The translations under genes and the position numbers were made by a program. From Leuctra nigra (taxonomy: Eukaryota; Arthropoda; Insecta; Plecoptera; Leuctridae), in assembly GCA_934045905.1 (NCBI GenBank), contig OW203769.1, forward strand, positions 18,321,705 to 18,385,704: a stretch of DNA of 64,000 nt, written 5' to 3'. Each line of letters opens with the position of its first letter. The stretch's first letter is position 1. The notes under the pieces are model-generated. The model did no database searches and had not been told where the DNA came from. It saw nothing but the letters and a program-made list of their open reading frames with translations. Positions 1-11,100 of this stretch are shown piece after piece.

Positions 1-639
1 GCGAAGTACGGTATGGACTTGATTATATACCTTTGTGTAATCCCAACCTTAATGTCAGTCGCGGGCCACAATCCTGGAATCATCAGAATTAAGTAATATT
101 TTGTTGGCTGTGTCTACAAACCGTTTAAAAAGTGATCTCACTGTCGATCACAATTTACATATTTTAATATTTCTGTTTTGCAATTCATAGTTTGCTCGAA
201 CTTCTTTTGTTTTATATCAGCAATGCAAAATTATTGAATTTTTGACCTGAGGACGGACATTACGTTGGCATGATTCCTCTTCGTACTAATGAAATCTCCG
301 GAGCCTATATACATTATCCCAGGTACTCCTTAACTATAAAATATCATCACAAATGCAGAGAATCACAGCTATTCTGCGTGCCATTAAGATGGTAGCAGGC
401 AACAAATGAGATGACATCACGTGTTAACTAGAAATACCTTAATTAAATTTACTTTATTTTACAAGGGGTTGTTTAAAATTGCACAATTCTTTATTTTTCA
501 TCAAATCTTTCAGTAAAATTAATTGATGCATTTTGCATTTCCATTACTTACCGAAGTAGTAGAGGAACTTCTTGTTTAAATCCATGCAGTTGTAATTGTC
601 GCATATTTTCTGGAACCTTGTGCTTAAAGCGAGTCCCAT
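1..639 (-). CDS. Odorant receptor gene A, 5' part only (exons 1-2)
   Basis: This is the start of an insect odorant receptor that runs off the left edge. Exon 1 is 552-639 (88 nt, begins MGLALS and ends ...KKFLYYF, donor GTAAGT). Exon 2 is 1-73, begins after an AG acceptor with the family motif GLWP and is open to the edge. Both match exons 1 and 2 of the complete neighbours in length, phase and residues. Insect Ors are seven-helix membrane proteins that form odour-gated cation channels with the co-receptor Orco in antennal neurons; the ligand cannot be read here. The rest (TM1 to TM7) lies outside the window, so whether the gene is intact is unknown. Confidence 0.85.
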
Positions 640-1047
640 CTTACAGATTACTTCGCATAAGTCGGAGTGTCTATTTCAATACAAAGACAACACACTCTTC
701 CCATATACTTTCTTACTTTTATCATTTCAACAAACAACAACTGAACAGTCATTAGCATGTTTGCAAGTATCCTCTTCGATAGATCATTAGAAGTTCAAAT
801 TATCAATTTCGTGTAGCTGACATTATTTATTAAGTTTGTTACAGTAAAATTGTGTTGCCTACATTTGTGAGCTAAATAACTTTTAAAAAAATGGGTCAAA
901 AGTAAACAAAAGTTTCCAGTGTGGTATTCTTCGGTGTTAATCCAACTTGGTAAGACAATAGGGTATAGTCCCCTCTATAATATGTCCTGAATAAAATTAC
1001 CCTATATCGCGACTACCAGTCGTACACAGATGTAGTATAAGTTGCCT
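640..1047. other. Spacer between Or genes A and B, including a hAT target site
   Basis: AT-rich spacer upstream of gene A exon 1, with no coding exon visible. From about 985 it is similar to the 3' flank of gene F read in reverse (37900-37990), so it belongs to the duplicated Or unit. It ends in AGTTGCCT (1040-1047), the 8-bp target site of the hAT element that follows. No promoter motif could be recognised with confidence. Confidence 0.6.
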
Positions 1048-3261
1048 CAGTGGCGTGCCGAACCTATCTTGAGGACCGGTGCTAAGTCATTGGTGGGTAT
1101 ACCCACCCACCCCCAATGGTCAAGAACATAAAATGGGCAGCGTTTAATGAGTCCTGGGGGGAGGGCCCAGGTCCGGGGCGCATAGCATAGGAAAAAAATC
1201 AATTTCAATACCAACTTTGAAGGTTCTTGGTGCATTTTAGACTATTTACTCTGTATTTTATAGACTTGAGAATATAATTCATCATTGTTAATGTTGGATG
1301 AAGTTAACACCTCTTAAAAAACTACCTACAATGAAAGAAATAAAGCGAAGTGAATTATTTTAGTTTTACTACTTTAAGACTGATTTCAATTGATTAGTTA
1401 CACATTAATGGAAGAGAAAAACAGGGAAGTAATTAATTTAATTCTTTAACGCATTGCACCCACACATGCCGCTCAGCGAAATTTTTGGATTTTGTCTACA
1501 TTAGAACGAGTTTTAAATGATTTTACAGGTAGGTAGGACGATTTTGAAAGAAAACAGAAAATTCATTCATGTATAAAAATCACAAATAAAAGTGCCGCGC
1601 AGCGAATTTTTCAGGTTTCAGCTACCTTATGACGGGTTTAAAATGATATTACAGCAGCAATAAGATCATACATAAAATAGCCGCGTAGCGAACAATTTTT
1701 TTTTGCTTTTTTAGAACGGTTTTAAAATAATTTTACAGGTGCCTAACTATAATTTTACTAAAATTAAAAAAAGAAAAGAAAAATTAATTAATTCATAATC
1801 AAAATGCACAAATAAAAATGCCGCGCAGCGAATTTCTTGCTTTTAGGCTACCTTAGGACGGGTTAATGATAAATTACAATATCAATAAATCACACATAAA
1901 ATAGCCGCGCAGCAAAACTTTTTGTTTTTGGTTACAAGAACGAGTTTAAAAATGATTTTACAGCTACTGTATTTTTTTTAAATAAACCAAAAAGTGATTA
2001 ATTTATAAAAAGAAAATCACACTTAATAATGCGTTGCAGGAATTTTTTGGTTTTCGGCTACCTAGGACAGGTTTAAAATGATTTTATATTACTCTGTTTT
2101 TTAAGGAAAACAGAAAAGTCCTTAATTTATATAAGTGATAAAATTATGCATAAAAGAGCCGCTCAGCAAAATTTTTAGTTTTTGGTTTCATTAAAGCGGG
2201 TTAAGAATGATTTTACAGGTACTATATGTTTTAAAGTAAACAAAAAATTATTTAATAATTAATCAAAAATATTCATACATAATATTGCCGCGCAGCGATT
2301 TTTTTGGTATTTTGGCTACTTTAGGACGGGTTAAATTGATTTTACATTAGCAATAAAATCACACATAAAATAGCCGCGCAGCGAAACATTTTGTTTTTGA
2401 CTACATTAAAACGCGGGTTTAAAATGATTTTACAGGTAGGCACTGTATTTTTGATAGAAAACAGAAAAGTCATTCATATAAAAAAAAAACATAATTAAAA
2501 AATGCCGCACTGCTATTTTTTGGTTTTCAATTACATTATAGCGCACGTTTAAAATGGTTTTACAGATAGGTACAATACCTAATGTGAATGATCTTTTATT
2601 TTAGGCTACCCAAGGACGGGTTTAAAATAATTTTGGTACTCAATGGATTCATAGGATTCATGTTCGTTAATTTACATCCATAAATTATACACAGACAAAT
2701 GTATCACAGCGATTATTAAATATTCGATGCTTATTTGCTGATAATAAATTACTATTTTCGATCCAGCATGCAGGAGCATGAAAGAAAATACAGAAGATGA
2801 TTATCTAACAGTTATCCTGTTTTTATGATTAATAAAATCCTTTCAATAAGTACTGAAAATAGGCCAATTGAATATTGTTTCATAAATATTTTAGTATCCA
2901 TCCACCCACCCACCGAACCATCAACCAGTTTGTGCAACCATCCACCCACCTTCATACTCAACCCTCAAAATGGATCAAGCATTAGCACAAATATACATGT
3001 TTACTGCATATTTCTTGATAGAAATCATTGGTTCCCTTTCCTTTATTGATTTACAATGTTACTGTTTGCTGTGCAGCAATACGACGTATACACCCTCATC
3101 ACCATGTTTGTGTGAATACATTAAGTTGTATTAGTGGAGAATGTATCACTGTTACATTATAAAATGTATCTCAAGGTGGGTAGGTCCCCTTGCGGGGACC
3201 ACCCACCCCCAAAAAATGACTGTGCTTGAGCACCAAATTTAGATAGGTCGGCACGCCACTG
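1048..3261. mobile_element. hAT-type nonautonomous DNA transposon, 2.2 kb
   Basis: The ends are inverted repeats starting CAGTGGCGTGCCGA at 1048 and closing with the reverse complement at 3240-3261. The element is flanked by perfect 8-bp direct repeats AGTTGCCT (1040-1047 and 3262-3269). CAGTG-type ends with 8-bp duplications are the hallmark of the hAT superfamily. No transposase frame is visible, so it must have been moved by an enzyme encoded elsewhere. Just inside both ends there are short stretches rich in CCACCC/GGGTGG. The middle is a degenerate tandem array (separate entry). The related sequence at 37900-37990 has a single AGTTGCCT and no element, which gives an empty site. Confidence 0.88.
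1465..2640. repeat. Degenerate tandem array inside the hAT element
   Basis: About eleven diverged units each begin with a form of GCCGCGCAGCGAA, followed by a T-rich block, a GGCTAC..TTAGGACGGGTTTAAAATGATTTTACAG-like block and an A-rich linker. Long (about 125 nt) and short (about 85 nt) units tend to alternate, giving a dimer of roughly 210 nt. No open reading frame runs through. Internal satellite-like arrays are known in some hAT and Helitron derivatives. Confidence 0.75.
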
Positions 3262-3566
3262 AGTTGCCTAAAATATAGACACTTATTTGTATACAGAGGG
3301 GTGATTTGCAAGGCTTGTTTTATCATTGGCTTTTCATTTAATATTCTTCGTAACTTTAAGACGAAATAATAGCTTCACAGGAATTGATACAAAATATCTT
3401 TTATCAATAATGTGTCAATGATTATTCAAGAATTCTTGACTATTCAAAAACAATAATTATATAAGTTGGAAATAAAAATAATAAAATTATTTTTGATAAC
3501 ATTTAAGTATATAACAATGACATCATCTATAATTTTTCAATTGTAGAAAGTAAACGTTGGTTTAAG

Positions 3567-6500
3567 TTAAATTCCTCTAGTCACGTGGCCTCGCTTTTTC
3601 AAGGTCGTGTTGATGGTCATGTAGTAGCTGTAGGTGAGATGAGTAATCTGTCAGAAGAAGCAAACATTCACACTATTGTTGTCAGGAGGAAAACTAGAAA
3701 TGTCACTCGAGCAGGTACAACTCACTTTTACCCGTGACATTTTACCCCGCGTATCTTTTAAGTAGCAAGATAAAGTTCATTTCATACTGCAAACTTGCTA
3801 GAAATTATAAAAAAAAACAATTTTGATTTGCAAAGAAAAAAACTTACATTATAAAATGTTTCAACAGACAGTGGAATGAATCCAGCTACTCTGATGACAA
3901 CAGGTTGGTTAGCCATCGACATCATGATCCGCATTGATCTCTTAAAGTTGTCGGACGCTTCAAACCAATCACAACCGTAGACAGCCTCCCTCACTAGCGA
4001 GCTCTGTAACACGGGGTAGATTGATCCTCTGTATGGTACTTTCAACCAACAGTCTTTTATTGTCAGATAATGTAACTTACTTCTTCTGTAACTGCGTTTG
4101 ACAGCAAGCAGATAATATACAGCTCACCCAAAAGAAAGCCGACGAAACTTAAGTAGCCCAACGATTTTAAATCGAGTCGTGGTAACTGTAAATCACAATC
4201 ATTTTGCGCTTTTATGAATGTTTATGACGGTATCGACCATAATATTCTGATAATTACAGAACAATTTTGACTCTATTCGTCGTAGTATTATAAAATAAAG
4301 GTTATGATGACAGTACTGCCGTGATACGTATAGGTATAAGACACGTCGACTATGAAAATATGGGATAGAATCACACTTCTTTGAAACTAGTTTAGAATTT
4401 AATTGATTAACCACTCTTTCTATATTTAGAGAACTTACGAAAGTAGTGAAGATGACAGCGAGACATATTCCTAGAAGATTGCAGGCGAATTGGTCCATAA
4501 GAATGACATTAAACGCAGCTTCAAAGTCCTTCACCAAGCTGTAAAACAAGCCTCAGTTGCACTCCAACATGTGATGCTTCAACATGTGATACTCCAACAT
4601 GTGATACTCCAACATGTGATTCATACTAGAACATGTGATACTCCAACATGTGATGCCAGAGCCTGAAGCTGTTACCTCTCTGAGGCCTGATTCTACAACT
4701 GCATTGCTGCTCACCTAGCAATTATTTCAATTATGAATAATAATAATCTTTATTATCCTTTTCCAAAATACAATGGGTAAATATGGAAATATGGAAATAT
4801 GAATATGGAAGAAAATTGATAGGCTGTTGAGATGTCTGTTTTCAAAAAGCAACATGTCCATTCACCTATATTGTTCAGAAACAACGAAAACTTGTAACTA
4901 ATTGTCTGGAAATAGGATTGTATTGTGATTGGTTTTAAAATTCAAACAAAAAATTCTTGAATTGGAAGCCTGAAAAAGCTGAAATGCTGAAATGCTGAAA
5001 TTGGATATGTTGCACTTTGATAACAATACTTTATGGACATGTGTCTTTTTGTTACAAACGTCGATATTCACGAGCTCATTACTACAGGATATGTTGACTT
5101 TTGTAGCAAACAAATTACATATTCAGATCCGCAATGGTTAACGAACCATCGTTAACAAATAAGTGAATTTTTGTTGCTTTTTGAAAACAAACTTTTCAGT
5201 TGTAGAATCAGGGCCCTGGTTACACCAACACCCACCTGGTGATATCAGCATGGTGTTTGACGCAACCAGCCATACGCTCCTCCATCACTCGCTCAATTTC
5301 TCTCTGCAGATTCATCTCGACATTGTGCTCAGTCATCTCTCCATCACTGCACTGGACCATTCCACTGTCCACTTTCTCACCAGAGTTCAGATTCTCAGAC
5401 AATATTCTCTGAAAGTGGGCCTCACATTCCATCGAGTTAACAGTCTCAATGAAATCATTGGTTGTGGTTTCCTCTCCAGAACCATTTCCATCTTCAATCA
5501 AGATGCTGGGACTCGAACCCTGGACCACTGACTGGAGATTGCTCTGCGATGTTTCTAATGTCAGATATACAGGACTTCGAGGAATATTCACCACTCTTGT
5601 ATCTTGTTCTTTTCCATGTAAACTGACCATCTCTATGATCTCCTCTGTGATTCCACTTCTTCTTCCTCTACTTTTCTCTTCAGCTACCTCGGCTGTGTTT
5701 GGACGAATGTTGGAGAGATTGTGTCGAAGAAGTTTCATCTGTCCGGCGAGATGAATGAGAAATGTCATGAGAAATGAGTCCACTGCGCCGACGAGCATGA
5801 AAGTAGATTGCGTCGTGTAAATCCAAAATATAAGCTGCAGCTCGAAATACGGATATTCTTTGCTCGGCGACCATCCGCTAAAAAAGTAATACTTTAAATT
5901 TCATAGACATGCTGACATCCCAGATAAAGCTTATTTGTTTTAGAGTGGTTCAAAATACATCAAAATAACACAGCTCAATCCCTTTTAGTCAAATTACTGC
6001 GCATATGCAGTAGATTATTATTAAACATAAATCATATGTACGTATTTAATCCCATGCCCACGACTCTTAAAATATTCTAAACATGTTAAAGGAAGTACAA
6101 GCTACACACCACATTTAACGTGGAAACAATACGTCAATTTATTAAAACTTATGTTTTACTTCTTGTAATTTCTTTCAGCACAAATCTAAGGAATCAAGGG
6201 AGGATTTTACTGACGCAGATATCAGCACTTCACCTGAAGTAGAACTCTCTCCTCTTCAACATGACAGGTATTCCCAGCGCCATGGTCACCGCGTATGATG
6301 ACGTAATAGCAAGGATGATGCTCGTGACCTTGACGCCTGCGCGGTGAGTGCGCTCCTTGATTTGCTGCGCATGTGCGCTGTTGCCATGTCTCTCCACCAG
6401 ATCCTCGAGGCCTCGCGCCAGATGTTGGTACGCCTCGTTACGGAACAAGAAGCTGCCGACTGCAAATTAACATCCATTTGAAACAATCGCTGCTCAATAG

Positions 6501-7793
6501 TTTGATGAAAGTTTTATTTAATTAAAGAAACAAAATAAAATAAATCTTATTGTAGCCTATCAAGTTTGCGGTTTTTGTAGAGAATTAATAAACTTAATTT
6601 CATGTTTATATCTTGAAAAAAGTATGTTGTTATTGATGTTTTTAAACTACACATTGCACAAAAGAAGCAAAGCCAGACTAATAACCAAGTGGTCATACCC
6701 GATTTTTATGGTGTTTATAATATTAGTTAATTATGTAGATTATAGTTCGCGCATTGCAATATGTAATCAAAATCATTGTTTTTTGTTTGATTGGATACTT
6801 ATTTTAATTTGTTATGGTTCGAATATTGGACTTATAGAAAAATAAACTGCGGTACAGTTTGACCAGCTTTATAAGTACCTTTTGCAACGTACACTGAGCC
6901 GAAGATTACTCCCGCGAGTCCTTCACATATCAAACCGATGTTCGTGGGGTCCAAGTAGATGCCGACTGGAATCACGATGCAGCTTGCAAATGCCAATGCC
7001 GAGAACATGGTGTACGGAATGGACTTGAAATACTTCTCTGCGCATGTGTCATCGCCAGTCCCGGGCCAGAGACCTGGAATCAGCAGAACCATAATCTGTA
7101 CAATACACTAGAACAGGGGTCGGCAACCTGCGGCTCCTTGGTGGTTCTGGAATGGCTCTTTATAATTTAAATAAAAATCTGTTGTCAAAAAAATTGAATT
7201 CGAAGATAAACGCCCTGCGGGGCAACATTTGGAAGGTTCTTTGATTCAGTTTGTTCGTTTTAAAGTCCCAGAATCACATTTAAATTGTTGAAATTCTAAA
7301 AAACTCCGTGCAGGGCAACAACGGGGGGGGGGGGGGGGGGGGAGGGGAGGGGGGAGATTCGTCAAATTATCAAAATAAAGTAGTTATTCAATTTATTATT
7401 TTCGGTGTATTATTTTTTATTGCCTCTACTATGCGGCTCCTATTATAATCTAATGTATTATTTTTGGGGAAATTGGCTCCTTCACCAAAATAGGTTGCCG
7501 ACCCCTGCGCTAGAACGATACTTCTATACCTGGATTTTCAATATTGAAAATGGTCGATGCCGTTTACTATTTGTAGATTTGTGGTATTCCGCATCAATTC
7601 ATTAAATGGATGTTATTGTGTTGAAATTTGTTTCAGTTTCTTAAAACGTTTCAAATCCTTGATTTTATCAAGATAAATATCATTCGACGTTACTATTATA
7701 CTTACCGAAGTAGTAGAGGAGTTTCTTGTTTAAATCCATGCATTTGTGTTGTTCGCAAATCTTTTGGAACCTCCTGCTTAAAGCAAGTCCCAT
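3567..7793 (-). CDS. Odorant receptor gene B, complete (8 exons, 530 aa)
   Basis: Exons in order: 7706-7793, 6879-7073, 6234-6459, 5236-5877, 4439-4538, 4081-4185, 3848-4003 and 3567-3647; all introns are GT-AG. The joined frame is open, 1593 nt with TAA at 3567. It starts MGLALS, has GLWP at residues 30-33, a hydrophobic TM1-TM2 exon, a conserved exon 3 (QHLARGLEDLVE), TM4 with HLAGQ, TM5 in exon 5, TM6 in exon 6, the DWFEAS and MMSMANQP motifs before TM7 (exon 7), and a final exon with TYSYYMT typical of the Or C-terminus. Usual Ors have about 400 residues; the excess is a hydrophilic insert of over 100 residues in exon 4 between TM4 and TM5, the cytoplasmic loop IL2. It should pair with Orco in the dendritic membrane. 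The ligand is unknown. Confidence 0.9.
4563..4655. repeat. Short tandem repeat, unit about ACATGTGATACTCCA
   Basis: About six copies of a 15-16 nt unit centred on ACATGTGAT lie in intron 4 of Or gene B, starting about 25 nt upstream of the exon 5 acceptor. The units differ at one or two bases. No coding role is seen. Confidence 0.8.
4685..4730. repeat. MITE fragment, same family as 24997-25093
   Basis: The stretch CCTGATTCTACAACTGCATT with the following CACCTAGCAATTA matches one arm of the palindromic MITE at 24997-25093; the second arm is missing. It is followed by an AT-rich segment with TAATAATAATC, perhaps the 3' tail of a LINE fragment on the minus strand. Confidence 0.5.
7114..7507. 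mobile_element. hAT MITE, 394 bp, in intron 1 of Or gene B
   Basis: It begins CAGGGGTCGGCAACCTGCGG at 7114 and ends with the inverted copy GGTTGCCGACCCCTG at 7507. The 8-bp flanks are CACTAGAA (7106-7113) and CGCTAGAA (7508-7515), identical at 7 of 8 positions, as expected for a hAT target duplication. A long G run (about 7322-7343) lies inside. There is no coding capacity. Confidence 0.85.
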
Positions 7794-8145
7794 CTTGCAA
7801 TATCTACTTCCAACTCTGAGTAACTACTCGAGGCAAAAGAAAACAAACGCGCTGTTCCATATCCTTTGTTACTTGTCATTTCAACAAACAACAAACGAAC
7901 AAACATTAGCAAGTTTGTAAGTTGTCTTCGTCGATAGGATATCAGAAAGTTGAAGTTATTTAATAAAGACCTAATGTAGTTTCGAAAATATTTCTATGGT
8001 TTATTTAAATTACATGTTTAATATGCTCAATGTCTTCATGATTAACCTCACTTGTAACAGAATATTAAATGATTTTCTTCCAATGAAAAACAAATGTATA
8101 ATCATTAAGATAAGTCGACAACAAACATTGATAAAAGATCAGTCC
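7794..8145. other. Spacer between Or genes B and C
   Basis: About 350 nt of AT-rich sequence between exon 1 of gene B and the stop codon of gene C. It must hold the gene B promoter and the gene C 3' end. No convincing TATA box or other motif stands out, and I see no other gene. Confidence 0.5.
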
Positions 8146-11100
8146 TTATGCGTGACCCACATGACCTCGTTTCCGTAATGTTGTGCGTATTGTCATGTAG
8201 TAGTTGTACGTCAGACGCGTTACCTAGGAACAAAAACACAAATCCATCACCCTTTTGTTCATAACAAACATAAATTTTTACTATGATAATCACCATATAA
8301 TAAATAACTGTTTTGTATGTTTTAACTAAGTTTTAATAAAAAGAAGCGTCTGCATTTTGAAATGAGTATAGGCAACTATATTGTCCCAGAGTTTTGTAAC
8401 AGGCTAACATTCAAATAGCATCGTGCATCTTGTATGTAATTTCGAGGTACATTTTCCGTGCTATCACACGTTTCCTAAGAATTAAAGTACCTACATCAGT
8501 TGTGCAGATGCTGGTCAATAACATATTTACCCAACGTACACTCTACTTACGTTATAAAATGTTTCCACAGACAGTGGAATGAATCCAGCTACTTTTACGA
8601 CAACAGGTTGATTGGCCATCGACATCATGATCCGCATTGATCTCTTGAAGCTCTCCGACGCTTCGAACCAATCACAACCGTAGACAGCCTCCCTCACTGA
8701 TTCACTCTGTAACACGGGACAACAGTTGATTAGCCATCGACATCATGATCCGCATTGATCTCTTGAAGCTCTCCGACGCTTCGAACCAATCACAACCGTA
8801 GACGGCCTCCCTCACAAGCGAGCTCTGTAACACGGGACAACAAGTTGATAAGCCATCGACATCATGATCTGCATTGATCGCTTGAAGCTTTCCGACGCTT
8901 CGAACCAATCACAACCGTAGACAGCCTCCCTCACTAGCGAGCTCTACAGAGAAATTACAATACAATCATAGCAATTCGTTTTGTTCTTCGAGTTTGAAGC
9001 ATCTAAAATGTCATTCATATGTTACTTACTTCATGTGTAATGGCATTAGCCAACCAGCAGAAAACATACAGCTCCGCCATTAGGAAGAAGATAAACCCCA
9101 GGTAATATACTGCCCTCAGGTCGATTCTTGGTAACTGAAAATAGTAATTTTAAACAACATTCACAGTAGAACATGGTTAAGGTAGTACCTTCATTATACA
9201 TATACAAAAAAATAAAAATCTTGAAATTACAAGTTCAGAAAACGTTTTGCTACATTTCAACTATATTTAAGTATAAATGAATCATAAAATGTCATTTAAC
9301 TTGCAACCCCTGTCGTATAGCAAGGTTTCAATTTATTGCCTTCCGAAAATGAACAAAACTGTAACACAGGAGGTATAGGGAAATCATTTAGTTTTTGGTT
9401 GATAACTTTTAAAATAGCACACGTTTGTATCGTTTTCAATTTTTTTCCTTATAGAATGTCCAACTATCTATCTAGAAATCAGTTTTTTGAAAAAACGTTG
9501 AACCTCAGTAAAATTAAAAACTCAAAAATAGCATGAAAATCGTCATGATTTAATGACCCCCTAAAGACTACATGTTAAAAATAGGAATGTATAACTACAA
9601 TATCTCAAAATCTAGACACGAGAAGTTGTTCATATTTCACAATATCGTGTAAATAGTGATTATTTATACCTCTGCCAAAAATAGGCTTATTTGGAAGATA
9701 TGAGATATCAGTTGTGCTACCTTAAAGTCAATACGTAATGACTGAGTGTTGCAGTCATCATTGTTTCCCTTTTGGATCTAGTCTATTGTGGTACACGAGA
9801 AGCATGTGGGACTTGTGTGTAAGTGTGTAACAAACAACTTGTACTACATACCAGGGTAGCGTAAACAATAGCGAGCAGCACTCCAATCAGATTGCAAGTA
9901 AACTGGTCCACGAGAATTGCATTAAATGCCAGTTCAAACTCTTTCGTCAACCTGTGAAAATATCATATACACAAGTAGGTATTTCACTAACGATTTTCCA
10001 CTAATTTCAACTAATATATACCTGATAATGTCTGCATGGTGCTTCACGCAATACGGTAAACGAATATCAATTACTCCATTGCCTTTTCTGTCATTCGACC
10101 CTGTCATCTCGGCCATTATAGCTGGTTTCTTAACCGCATCATCAACTTCAACCTTGGCATCAGAATCTTCCACTCCATGAAGAATTGTCATGTTTGGTAC
10201 TTCAGTTTCCATAAGCTGAGCTTTCTGGGTAAGTCCATTGTTCAAAACAATTACATTTGGACAATACTCTTCCTCTACATGGTAACGTTCGGCATTTTGA
10301 TTTACACGCTGGAACAGATTGCCTTTCTGAGAACTTACACGTTTTCCTTTCCTTTTCGAAATACGAGATGTCGAAGTCTGGACATTTCCGTCCAGGGTAA
10401 CCATCTCTACCTCATCCTGTCTGTTTTCCTTCCTAGCTTGCTGATGCAAACTTCTCTTTTCACCGTCACATGATTTTCTTTTGTCATCGTCATCGGTCCC
10501 TACGGAATTTCTTCCAAGGTTGACGAGATTGTGCCTCAGAACCTTGAACTGTCCGGCAAGATGGATGAGATACGTCATCATAAACGCGTCCACACTGCCG
10601 ATGTTGAAGGTACAACAGATGACCACGTACGTCCAAACCGCTAGTTGTATTTCGTAGTACGGTGTTTCTGTACTTGGGGTCCACCCGCTGGAAACAGACC
10701 AACAACTTGTTATACCCGTACTGTCATTAAGCCTCAATAATGTCATTAAGGTTTACTTTTGAGTATTTACACCTTCTGTTTAGATTGTTTAACTCTCTTT
10801 GAATTATGATTCATACATTGATTAACCACATGTGTTATAAAGTGCTCAGAGCTGTGGGATCAATGATGCCAATAAAAATCCAGACATATGAAATTAGACA
10901 CATTTGTGATTTGAATAAGGCTCTTAAATAAAATTGAATGATTTGGAAACTGTGTAATTCAAATAACGTGGTAGGTATTATATGAACTATGGTCGTAAGC
11001 ACGATGTAGGACGTAAGTGAGGTACCATGAATAGCAAATGCTTCAGATTCGCGAATTTATCATTGGCAAACATCGAAAAGGGAAAGATTCGGAGTCGCGT

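Noticed and set aside
1465..2640. CRISPR-like repeat/spacer pattern in the tandem array
   Set aside because: Units are diverged, of unequal length and without unique spacers; it is a eukaryotic transposon with internal satellite.
2825..3049. Plus-strand 74-codon frame inside the hAT element as a transposase remnant
   Set aside because: No hAT motif is visible and the residues are an accident of CCACC-rich sequence.
3585..3600. CACGTG E-box near the stop codon of most Or genes in the array
   Set aside because: The bases code the conserved residues H-V of the C-terminus (exon 8), so coding constraint and shared ancestry explain the repeat.
5163..5754. Long plus-strand open frames opposite exon 4 of Or gene B (also opposite exon 4 of C, D and F)
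   Set aside because: They are antisense shadows of the polar, low-complexity coding insert; no family motif or start context supports them.
7322..7350. Long G run as a possible quadruplex regulatory site
   Set aside because: It lies inside a hAT MITE in an intron; homopolymer runs are common there and nothing links it to regulation.
8707..8943. Mutually exclusive alternative exons 7 in Or gene C
   Set aside because: The upstream copies have no donor site and no TM7-proximal half, so they cannot be complete alternative exons.
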